IMG/VR virus record: IMGVR_UViG_3300004369_000064 | Span: 1-34,247 of that record | Source of the DNA: a virus | DNA: 34,247 nt | Strand: one strand, 5' to 3' | In this document: positions 6,988-15,378 of the stretch, in pieces | Numbering within the stretch: position 1 is the first letter of the stretch | How the letters are laid out: every line of letters begins with the position of its first letter | Notes under the pieces: generated by a model | Seen by the model: the letters and a program-made list of their open reading frames with translations, nothing else | What the model was told of the DNA's origin: nothing | Database searches by the model: none | Made by a program: the position numbers and the translations under genes

Positions 6988-8529
6988 ATGGCAGCAGAAA
7001 AATTTAACGCACTTAAGGGCTTTTCAGTCGGAATCCCTGCAATCGATGTCATTGATTCTAATGGTAATATTGTTACTAATGTTGTAGTTCCCAGTGGTAA
7101 TGTTACTGCAAACAAAGTCTACGCAAATCACTATTATTATGCAAACGGAACACCTTTTAGTAGCGATCCTGCAGGAACGAATACAGAAGTTCAGTTTAAT
7201 AATAATGGTGTACTTGGAGCATCTGCTAACTTTACATTTAACACAACTACACAAACAGTAAGTGTAAGCAACTTTTCAGCCTCAGGAAATTTAGTTAATT
7301 TAGGAAACGTAGATAATTTACAGATTGATGGCGGCCTAAATGGGTATGTATTACAAACTGACGGTGCAGGTAACTTAAGTTGGACAGCACAAACAGGAAA
7401 TGGCGGCGGCGGCAATGGCGTACCAGGTGGCTCTAATACACAAGTTCAATTTAATGACGCCGGAGCATTTGGGGGAGACTCTGGATTTATATATGACAAA
7501 GATACAAATCTTTTGTCTGTTGACTACATCGGCGGAGACGGTAGTAATCTTTCTAACATAACATATGCAAACATTACCGGTATCGGTAACATTTCTTCAA
7601 TTGACTTAGACGGCAATGCTCAACATGTTTTGTATGGTAATGGAGTGTTTGCAGAAATTGATACCGGAACAATATCAAACTATGCCAATTATGCAGGCAA
7701 TGTAACTATTTCGGCACAACCAAACATTACAAGTGTTGGCACATTAACATCTTTAAATGTTACAGGAACAACACAAACTGGTAACTTATCAGTAAGCGGA
7801 GACATTGGTGCCGACGGTCTTATTGTCACGGGACCATCGCAATTTATAGGTAACATAACACTAAACAGTATAGGTACTTTTACTGGGTCCGGACCAGTAA
7901 ATCTCGCTAGTTCACCAAATGTTAATTTAACTTTAGCAAATTTACACATTGATGGTGGCATAAACGGTTATGTGCTTTCTACTGATGGCACCGGAAATTT
8001 ATCATGGAGTGCCGGAGGGGGTGGCGGCAACGGCGTACCAGGCGGCTCTAACACGCAGATTCAGTTTAATGATTCAGGATCATTTGCTGGTTCTCCGTAT
8101 ATGACATTTAACAAATCTGATAACAAGGTCAATTTTGCAGGTGAAGTAACTGCTAATGTTTTTACAATGGGATCAGGGTCATTTGAGTTTAGAACTAGTG
8201 AAATTTGTATAGCAAACACTACATCAACATCTAACATAGAACTCTGTCAGACGCCCGTAGAAGACCTGGCTGCACTTGATTACGTTATCATAGCAACTGA
8301 TGAGTTTTCAGGCAAAAGACAGTATTTAAACATTAATGCGGTGTATTACAATACGGATGTAGTATACAACGAAACCAGTGCTTTGTATATAGGTGGATTA
8401 GTAACAGATTATGATCTAACATATGTGCCCGGAGACGTATTTCTTCCAGCCAGAATAGTATTATGGGTCACGCCGGCAACCACTAATCAAATCACGTATA
8501 AAATTATGGTTCAAAGGTATAGAGATTAA
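6988..8529 (+). CDS. Fibre/structural protein 1 of the tandem array
   Basis: This 513-residue, Gly/Asn/Thr/Ser-rich beta-repeat protein is typical of phage tail fibres. The N-terminus (F-N-A-L-K-G-F-S-V-G) is shared with three other array members and probably anchors the protein to the virion. An internal module, IDGGxNGYVLxTDGxGNLSW followed by a poly-Gly turn and PGGSNTQxQFND, occurs twice, near residues 110-158 and 318-363. One NITSVGTLTSL repeat lies near residue 246. The last 90 residues (from about 425) form a non-repetitive beta domain ending in a YKIMVQRYRD strand, similar in layout to the ends of the proteins at 10741, 13728 and 15379. AGGAGA lies 11 bases upstream. Role inferred: host-contact fibre or fibre-attached adhesin. 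Confidence 0.8.
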   Translation: MAAEKFNALKGFSVGIPAIDVIDSNGNIVTNVVVPSGNVTANKVYANHYYYANGTPFSSDPAGTNTEVQFNNNGVLGASANFTFNTTTQTVSVSNFSASGNLVNLGNVDNLQIDGGLNGYVLQTDGAGNLSWTAQTGNGGGGNGVPGGSNTQVQFNDAGAFGGDSGFIYDKDTNLLSVDYIGGDGSNLSNITYANITGIGNISSIDLDGNAQHVLYGNGVFAEIDTGTISNYANYAGNVTISAQPNITSVGTLTSLNVTGTTQTGNLSVSGDIGADGLIVTGPSQFIGNITLNSIGTFTGSGPVNLASSPNVNLTLANLHIDGGINGYVLSTDGTGNLSWSAGGGGGNGVPGGSNTQIQFNDSGSFAGSPYMTFNKSDNKVNFAGEVTANVFTMGSGSFEFRTSEICIANTTSTSNIELCQTPVEDLAALDYVIIATDEFSGKRQYLNINAVYYNTDVVYNETSALYIGGLVTDYDLTYVPGDVFLPARIVLWVTPATTNQITYKIMVQRYRD

Positions 8530-8537
8530 AGAAAAAA

Positions 8538-8545
8538 TATAAATA
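8538..8545 (+). promoter_or_regulatory. Exact T4 late promoter octamer TATAAATA
   Basis: TATAAATA lies 24 bases before the ATG at 8570, with CGGAG as ribosome site between. This is the best match in the window to the T4 late consensus, at the correct distance. It probably drives the genes at 8570, 10741 and 13728, which are separated by only 2 bases each. Confidence 0.75.
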
Positions 8546-8569
8546 CATTTATTAACGGAGCAATATCAG

Positions 8570-10738
8570 ATGGCAATTAAACCATTCAATTCAGTAGCAG
8601 GATTTTCCGTAGGAGAAGATCCCGCTAATATTATTTTAGGTAACGGTTATATCACTACAAACGGCGCAACGTTTACAGCAAACATTGCGGCACTTGGAGT
8701 ATTAACAGACAACCTATATTACGCAAACGGTCAACCTTGGGACTTACAATTACCGGCAGGCTCAAACAATCAAATTCAATTTAATAATGATGGTTCTTTT
8801 GGTGCTAGTGGTAATTTAGAATTCGACCCTTCAACAAATATTTTAACAGTTGGTGGCAATGTCGATATCGGATCAAATTATTATTTAGGTAATGGTGCAT
8901 TCTTAGACGGCATTGACACTTCATTAATTTCTAATGGTACTTCAAACGTAAGTATACCAACCTTAGACGGTAACATTGAATTAAATGTTGACGGTAATTT
9001 AATTGCTAACATAACTGCTACAGGTGCCAATATTGATGGTACTTTAGACGTAACAGGTATTGTAACTATTCCAAGTACAACAGGTGCTATTGACATAGCA
9101 TTGGGTACTCCTACTCAAGGTAATTTAACAAGTAATGCATTAACACTAACTACAGCGTCATCTGTTTCTAATTCTATTGCCCAATTAAATGAAGTATTAG
9201 GAAAATTAGTTCCTCCTTCACCAAGTGATTTCCCAGGCGGAACAACTTTAGCAATAGATTCATTGTCATCTTATCGTATGGCAAATGGTTTTACGCAACC
9301 AGACAATACATCAGGAGGAAGCGCCGCAGTTCCAGCAGGGACTACTGTTTCATCTGTTAGACGTTCTGCATCCTACACAACAAATGCAGTTGCAAATGTT
9401 GGTCCTGGTGATTCAGGTACCATAACATGCTACCTAAATGGTGCAGATGCAGGTAGCGTGACATTAACATCTGCACTCACTGGTAACGGAACATACGGCA
9501 ACTTAATTATTAGCAACAACGTAGATTACTCAGTTATTGATGCAAACGTAGCCGCAGGTTTTTGGTCAGTGTTCACATCAGACCTATCAGGTTCTGTATC
9601 AGATGGTTGGAACGAGGTCTATATTGCTGATTCTGCAACTAGCAACACAAATACTCCTCTTTGGTACTACGACTCAAGTAATCCAGGTACCCCACAGTTT
9701 ACATCAATAACGTTTACAGCACCTGCGGTTCCAAGTTATACATATACTTCAACTGTACCTCACTACAACAATACTAACATTTTTGATGCACAGTTTGATG
9801 TCAATAGATTATCAGGTAACATGTATCCAACAAGTGATACATTTATTACTGGTTCAGGAGCAGGAGCATTTGGAGCCCCAGCAAGCAGAACATATGCACA
9901 AGCATCTATTGCAACGCCACTACAGCAAAACTTATATGTAAGTTCAGGCAACGCAACAGTTAGTACAACATCACAAGTTATTTCTGGGTTTGGTTCTAGT
10001 GCTGTAGGCCCATCAGTAACAGCATTTAACTCTTACGCTGCCTCAGGTGTGCAATTATCACCCGGAGCAACAGTTCTTTATAAAACAGGGACTACTTCAA
10101 GTTCTAGCAGAATTGAAGAAGCAAACGTCTATATTGGATCATCTATCGGTTCAGGAACAGGATTAGCATCAAGGATTGTAAACCCAGGTTCAACCGATAC
10201 TCCTAGTTTCAGTGCAGGAGCATCTTTATTTGATAGTCAAAATGGACCGCTTCAAACTTATGATGCAACAGTAGTTGCAGATGTGTTAAAAAATGACACA
10301 ACAGATTATTCAACTGGATATTTACCAGTTGGTCCTGACTTGAGCGGACAAGACGCAAGTCAGTATTTTACATTTAGAGTAGTAAGAACATCAGTATCAA
10401 AATTCGATGTTAAATGGTCAGGCACATTGGCAGGTTTATGGGTAGGTTTACCCGGGTCAACAATTGATTCTACATCAGGATTAAATGGTTGGCTAGATAT
10501 GTCAACTGCATATGCAGGAGCAGGTGTTCCCGGATCAGGTGTCGGAGGAAACGGATCAGACGGATGTGCTTTAGGAGGAACAGCGCCATTAAACAGTAGC
10601 CAAACTAATAAATCAGTTACAGCAACATTTGGTACAGTGAGTTCATCTAGCACAGTAACGAATGAAATCTATGTTCGTATTAAACTAACATCAGGACAAA
10701 CTATATCAGCACTATCATTAGAGGCGGCGAGTAATTAA
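8570..10738 (+). CDS. Fibre/structural protein 2 of the tandem array
   Basis: This is a 722-residue protein. Residues 1-20 carry the shared anchor F-N-S-V-A-G-F-S-V-G. Residues about 47-85 hold the common module DNLYYANGQPWDLQ plus AGSNNQIQFNNDGSFGAS. Residues about 200-600 differ from the neighbours: Ser/Thr/Gly-rich without NITSVGTL repeats, beginning with a LVPPSPSDFPGG linker. The last 120 residues (FRVVRTSVSKFDVKWSGTLAGLWVGLPG onward, in parts) form a separate domain rich in Trp and Gly that could bind a surface ligand. It is followed after 2 bases by the next gene. No enzymatic motif is visible. The function as a virion fibre is inferred from repeats and context. Confidence 0.75.
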   Translation: MAIKPFNSVAGFSVGEDPANIILGNGYITTNGATFTANIAALGVLTDNLYYANGQPWDLQLPAGSNNQIQFNNDGSFGASGNLEFDPSTNILTVGGNVDIGSNYYLGNGAFLDGIDTSLISNGTSNVSIPTLDGNIELNVDGNLIANITATGANIDGTLDVTGIVTIPSTTGAIDIALGTPTQGNLTSNALTLTTASSVSNSIAQLNEVLGKLVPPSPSDFPGGTTLAIDSLSSYRMANGFTQPDNTSGGSAAVPAGTTVSSVRRSASYTTNAVANVGPGDSGTITCYLNGADAGSVTLTSALTGNGTYGNLIISNNVDYSVIDANVAAGFWSVFTSDLSGSVSDGWNEVYIADSATSNTNTPLWYYDSSNPGTPQFTSITFTAPAVPSYTYTSTVPHYNNTNIFDAQFDVNRLSGNMYPTSDTFITGSGAGAFGAPASRTYAQASIATPLQQNLYVSSGNATVSTTSQVISGFGSSAVGPSVTAFNSYAASGVQLSPGATVLYKTGTTSSSSRIEEANVYIGSSIGSGTGLASRIVNPGSTDTPSFSAGASLFDSQNGPLQTYDATVVADVLKNDTTDYSTGYLPVGPDLSGQDASQYFTFRVVRTSVSKFDVKWSGTLAGLWVGLPGSTIDSTSGLNGWLDMSTAYAGAGVPGSGVGGNGSDGCALGGTAPLNSSQTNKSVTATFGTVSSSSTVTNEIYVRIKLTSGQTISALSLEAASN

Positions 10739-10740
10739 TT

Positions 10741-13725
10741 ATGAGTATACCAGTAGATCAAAAAGTCGACCTGCTCTATAAACAGGCATTTGGCGTAACA
10801 AAAACAGACACGGAAGACAATAAAAGTCCGTCTAACGAATCTATTCCGAGTCCTCTTCTTATTCGTGGAGACACGATGTGGACACAAGCGGATCAGATTC
10901 CCGGCACTGCATCAGCAGTTGCAAATCTTGTTCAGGCATATACAGGATCAAATGCAGTAGAATGTACAGCAGATAATACAACAGTACCGATAGGTAGTGT
11001 TTACCCCACATGGAAAACTGATTTAACTTATTGGATTCCAGCAGAATTTGGCGCTACTTACCAAGTTCAAATTTGGGTAGATAGTTCAGGAGTTGCTGAT
11101 CCTACAGCAACAGGTACACAAATCTTCGCCGCAGGCTCAGGTGGAACAGGTGAATGGTACTTTAACTATCAATCAGGTGTACTTAACTTTATTGGAGAAA
11201 CAATTCCAACTGCACTTACATCAGGCAAAGTTCTTTATGTAGTTGGTTATAGATACATTGGTTTAACAGGCGTTACAAACTTACCCGGCAACACAAATAT
11301 TGGCGATCTAAACTTTAATGGTACTACAATATCAAGTACAACTACAGATGGCAATATTAATTTACAACCAGATGGCAATGGAGTAGTCACTTCAACAGCA
11401 AACATTATAGCACCTAATTTTATAGGTAACATTTCTGGTAACTTAACAATTTCTGCTCCTAATAAATCAGTCATTTATAGTGCTAACGGTTCTGCTGTTG
11501 GTAGTAACGCATTTACTTGGGACTATGTATCTAATATTCTAACATTAACAGGCAATGTAATATTAGATAATGCTGATTTAGGTAACTTAGCAATCGCTAA
11601 TTACGTTAATGTTGCTAATGACACTAATGTTATAGGTAATGTTAGTGCAGGTAATTTAGTAGGACCACTAGCGAACGGTAACAGCAATGTTTTAGTATAC
11701 ACAGACGGCAACATCGGTATTACTGCTACAGGCAATGCAAACGTATTATTAATTACAGATACTGGCATTGTAGTTACTGGCACAGGAAATACTATTCAGT
11801 CAGGCGCCATTCTTGCTAATGGTACAGTAACAGCAAATGGTAATATCGACGGTGCGAATGCAACCATTTTAGGTCAAACTACGACAGGTAACTTAGTAAC
11901 TGACACTATTACTGCTCCTACTGGAAATCTCACAATTAGTGCAGTAGGCACAAACGAAGATATCGTACTTGCACCCACTGGTACAGGTAACGTAGACGTT
12001 ACAAATCACAGAATTACATCTCTTGCAACTCCAACAGCATCAACCGACGCCGCTACTAAGCAGTATGTTGATGATATTGCACAAGGATTACACGTACATG
12101 CACCTTGTATCGTAGCATCGACTGATACTCTTGCAACTATGTCAGGTGGTACTGTTGCTTATAATAATGGAACAGCAGGTGTCGGCGCTACTTTAACAAT
12201 TTCAGGATCTACTATTACAGCAATTGACGGAATTACATTATCTTCAAGTGATAGAATTTTGATCAAAGATGAATCAAATCAAGCACATAATGGTATCTAT
12301 GTTTATACAAGTTCAACCGTTCTAACAAGAGCAGATGATTTTGATACACCAACTGAAATGGCAGGTGGTGACTTTACATTCATTCAACAGGGTACATTAT
12401 ATAATGACACAGGCTGGGTAATGACCGACCCAGTCACAACTGTTGGTACAGATCCAATTAATTGGGTACAGTTTTCAGGTGCTGGTACATTTACAGCAGG
12501 TCCAGGTCTTACATTAAACGGCACAGAATTCTCAGTTAACGTAGACGAAATCACAACAACTATCACAGGTGGTAACGTTGTAGTTAAATCTGGCGCAGTA
12601 TTTACAACACCAAACATCGGCACAGCCACTGGTACAAGTTTAACTGTAACAGGTAACGTAAGTGCTAATAACTTAAGTATTTCAAATCTTGCTAACATTG
12701 ACGGTAACCTAACAGTATCCGCAAATATTGTAGCAAGTGATAATATTACAGCAAACGGAACAGTATTTGGAAATAATGCAAACATTACTAACTTACTAAC
12801 AGTTCCAACTGCAAACATTACTAATGTTAATGTTTCTACAAATATTATTAGTAACACAATTACAATCAACACAGAAGCATTATTAAACACAGCAAACTTT
12901 AGTGGTAATGTAATTTTCAGCAGTGGCTTAGTAACATTCCAAAATGATGTTGGAGGCAATACTGCTAACTTCAGCGGTAATGTCGGCGCCGGCGGAGTTT
13001 TAACAGATAATTTATATTATGCGAATGGTCAACCTTGGGATTTACAAGAAGCCGCAGGTAGCAACACTGAAATTCAGTTTAATGATAATGATGATTTCGG
13101 TGCAAGTGCAAACTTAACTTTTGATAGTGCTACCAACAACTTATCAGTTTCTGGTAATGTAGTTGTTGCAACTGGCGCCTTCTATGGTGACGGTGGCGGA
13201 TTATCCAATATCCAAGCAGCCAATGTTGTTGGCTTAAGTCTATCAGGCATTGCTAATGGTACATCTAACGTAAATATTCCAGCCTCAGACGGCAATGTTA
13301 CGATTGGTGTTTCAGGTAATGCAGATATTGCTACCTTTACAGGTACTGGAGCAAACATTGATGGCACTTTAGATGTTGCTGGACCATTTACATTGGGTCC
13401 AAGTCAAGTAACAGCAATCCAAGGTGCAACAGTTAACACGGCAGCGACTTCACAATCAGCCATTGCAAGTTTTGCTGTATCAGGAATATCAGGCGTAGAA
13501 TTTTTAGTTAAGGGAAGAGATGCAACATCTGGAAATACAAGTGTAGCAACAGTATTAGCCGTAACAGACGGTAGTAATGTTGATTATAGTATATACGGAC
13601 AAGCATTTTTAGTTGGAACAACCGGTTCATTAGCGGTTAATATTAATGGATCGAATATAGAGTTGTTGGCAACACCAACAACAACTAACTCAACACAATG
13701 GGTTACACAATATAGGTACATTTAA
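10741..13725 (+). CDS. Fibre/structural protein 3, with distinct N-terminal domain
   Basis: This is a 994-residue protein. Residues 1-180 are a distinct domain (K-S-P-S-N-E-S-I-P-S-P-L-L-I-R-G-D-T-x-W) not shared with the other array members here; it is probably a different attachment domain. Residues about 180-430 are Gly-Asn beta repeats. Residues about 438-610 carry a KQYVDDIAQGL domain with NGTAGVGATLT and RILIKDExNxAHNGIYVY motifs, also present in the proteins at 15379 and 18744. The DNLYYANGQPWDLQ module lies near residue 755. The last 100 residues are a beta domain shared with the proteins at 13728 and 15379 (ending QWVTQYRYI). It lies 2 bases after the previous stop and 2 before the next gene, so the three are probably read together. 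Confidence 0.78.
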   Translation: MSIPVDQKVDLLYKQAFGVTKTDTEDNKSPSNESIPSPLLIRGDTMWTQADQIPGTASAVANLVQAYTGSNAVECTADNTTVPIGSVYPTWKTDLTYWIPAEFGATYQVQIWVDSSGVADPTATGTQIFAAGSGGTGEWYFNYQSGVLNFIGETIPTALTSGKVLYVVGYRYIGLTGVTNLPGNTNIGDLNFNGTTISSTTTDGNINLQPDGNGVVTSTANIIAPNFIGNISGNLTISAPNKSVIYSANGSAVGSNAFTWDYVSNILTLTGNVILDNADLGNLAIANYVNVANDTNVIGNVSAGNLVGPLANGNSNVLVYTDGNIGITATGNANVLLITDTGIVVTGTGNTIQSGAILANGTVTANGNIDGANATILGQTTTGNLVTDTITAPTGNLTISAVGTNEDIVLAPTGTGNVDVTNHRITSLATPTASTDAATKQYVDDIAQGLHVHAPCIVASTDTLATMSGGTVAYNNGTAGVGATLTISGSTITAIDGITLSSSDRILIKDESNQAHNGIYVYTSSTVLTRADDFDTPTEMAGGDFTFIQQGTLYNDTGWVMTDPVTTVGTDPINWVQFSGAGTFTAGPGLTLNGTEFSVNVDEITTTITGGNVVVKSGAVFTTPNIGTATGTSLTVTGNVSANNLSISNLANIDGNLTVSANIVASDNITANGTVFGNNANITNLLTVPTANITNVNVSTNIISNTITINTEALLNTANFSGNVIFSSGLVTFQNDVGGNTANFSGNVGAGGVLTDNLYYANGQPWDLQEAAGSNTEIQFNDNDDFGASANLTFDSATNNLSVSGNVVVATGAFYGDGGGLSNIQAANVVGLSLSGIANGTSNVNIPASDGNVTIGVSGNADIATFTGTGANIDGTLDVAGPFTLGPSQVTAIQGATVNTAATSQSAIASFAVSGISGVEFLVKGRDATSGNTSVATVLAVTDGSNVDYSIYGQAFLVGTTGSLAVNINGSNIELLATPTTTNSTQWVTQYRYI

Positions 13726-13727
13726 TT

Positions 13728-15329
13728 ATGGCTATTCGTAAATTTAATTCGCAAAGTGGTTTTTCGGTTGGATATTCTCCAGTAGATGTTATTGACTCAA
13801 ATGCTAATGTATCAGCAAATGGTTTAACAGTTACAGCATTATCTGACTTAGGTGCTATCGGTAACATAACGATCACAGGTGGTGCTAACGGTCAGGTAAT
13901 AAAAACTGACGGAAATGGTGTTTTATCATTCGGAGATTCTGCATCTGGATACGAAGCGGCAACAATGCCGTACTACATTGCTCCTTCTGAAACATACACA
14001 GTTGCAGAAAATTTACAAGGCTTATTCTCTCAACCAATCGAAATTGACGGCACAATAGATGTTGAAGGCGTGTTAATCGAAGTTGGTGTATCAGCAAACG
14101 CTGAAACTTCTCAGATTTATTTTGATAACAACGGTACTTTCTACGGCAACACAGGATTTACGTTTGACATCAATTCTGGTAATTTAGCAGTACCTGGCAA
14201 CATTAATCTTACTGGGGACATTATTCCAGGAGCAAGTAATACTTATAGTCTAGGTTCTAATTCAAACAGATGGAGTAACTTATATCTTTCTGGTAATACT
14301 ATCATCTTAGGTAATTCTACGATTACAGAAGAAGACGGTAATTTAGTATTCACCAACTCAGAAGGCGGTACATTAACAGTAGAAGGCGCTGATGCAGTTG
14401 ATACATCAATGATTGCAAATGGCACTTCAAATATTCAAGTTGTAGCCAATGCAGGAGTTGCATTTAACTTGGCAGGCACCGGTGACGTAGTTACGATTTC
14501 TGCTGACGGAGACATTTCTGGCGCAAACATTACTTCATCTGGCAACGTAGCCGCATCAGGTGTTAAAACAGACAATTTTTATTACGCTAATGGAACCCCA
14601 GTAAACTTTGGTGGTGACCCAGGAGGCTCTAATAACTATATTCAATACAATGTCAACGAAACATTTGGCGGATCAGCAAATCTTACATATGATGATGCGT
14701 CTCAATTACTAACATTAGCAGGTACTGCTAATATATCAAATGTAAATATTTCTGGTACAGCAAACGTAACTGGAAATGTTAAAGGAAATACAATTATTGC
14801 TTCATCAGGTACTATGCAATTTGGCATGCCACCTGGCGCAGGAACAATTGTTGTAAGTAATACTACACAAACAGCAGGTATATTTACATCCGGTATTACT
14901 GATGTAAACATTGGTTTATCTGCTAATATTGTAATGTGTGGTACAGGTAAGACTCTTACCGCTAGAGGTAATGTAAGTGCTGATAATTTACAAGCAACTA
15001 CATTGTCTGTAGATGATTTTTATAGTAGTAGAACCGCGATTTCAGTGGGTTCTGCAAACACAACCATTGATACTTTCAGTGCTTCTACATATCGATCTGT
15101 CAAGTACACAATTAAAGTGTCCGATAGTACAGGATATCAAGCGTTAGAAGTGCTTTTAGTGCATGATGGCATAAATAGTATTATCACAGTATATGGTAGC
15201 CTGTCAACAACCGGAAGTGATTTGGTTACTTTAAGCACCGTACTTACTTCAGGTAACGTACTGCTTAGAGCAACACCAGTCAATAGCTCCACTAGCATGA
15301 ACTTGATGGCTACGTATGTACCTGATTAA
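13728..15329 (+). CDS. Fibre/structural protein 4 of the tandem array
   Basis: This is a 533-residue protein with the shared anchor F-N-S-Q-S-G-F-S-V-G at the N-terminus. Near residues 95-125 is a short beta module (ENLQGLFSQPIEIDGTIDV, then EGVLIEV), also found in the protein at 18103. Around residues 169-190 is a SNTYSLGSNSNRWSNLYL segment, common in phage fibres. Around residues 280-310 a DNFYYANGTP module follows. The last 100 residues share a C-terminal beta domain with the neighbours (YQALEVLLVHDG matches YQSVEVLLVHDG of the 15379 product). It starts 2 bases after the previous stop. A virion fibre role is inferred. Confidence 0.78.
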   Translation: MAIRKFNSQSGFSVGYSPVDVIDSNANVSANGLTVTALSDLGAIGNITITGGANGQVIKTDGNGVLSFGDSASGYEAATMPYYIAPSETYTVAENLQGLFSQPIEIDGTIDVEGVLIEVGVSANAETSQIYFDNNGTFYGNTGFTFDINSGNLAVPGNINLTGDIIPGASNTYSLGSNSNRWSNLYLSGNTIILGNSTITEEDGNLVFTNSEGGTLTVEGADAVDTSMIANGTSNIQVVANAGVAFNLAGTGDVVTISADGDISGANITSSGNVAASGVKTDNFYYANGTPVNFGGDPGGSNNYIQYNVNETFGGSANLTYDDASQLLTLAGTANISNVNISGTANVTGNVKGNTIIASSGTMQFGMPPGAGTIVVSNTTQTAGIFTSGITDVNIGLSANIVMCGTGKTLTARGNVSADNLQATTLSVDDFYSSRTAISVGSANTTIDTFSASTYRSVKYTIKVSDSTGYQALEVLLVHDGINSIITVYGSLSTTGSDLVTLSTVLTSGNVLLRATPVNSSTSMNLMATYVPD

Positions 15330-15378
15330 TGGGAAAATTATAAGTTTAAAAACTTAGTCATATTGGGGAACTTAAAAA

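Noticed and set aside
12384-12959. 191-codon minus-strand frame inside the 994-residue fibre gene
   Set aside because: It has hydrophobic low-complexity text arising from the complement of Asn/Thr/Gly codons, with no domain or ribosome site. The plus frame has clear fibre domains.
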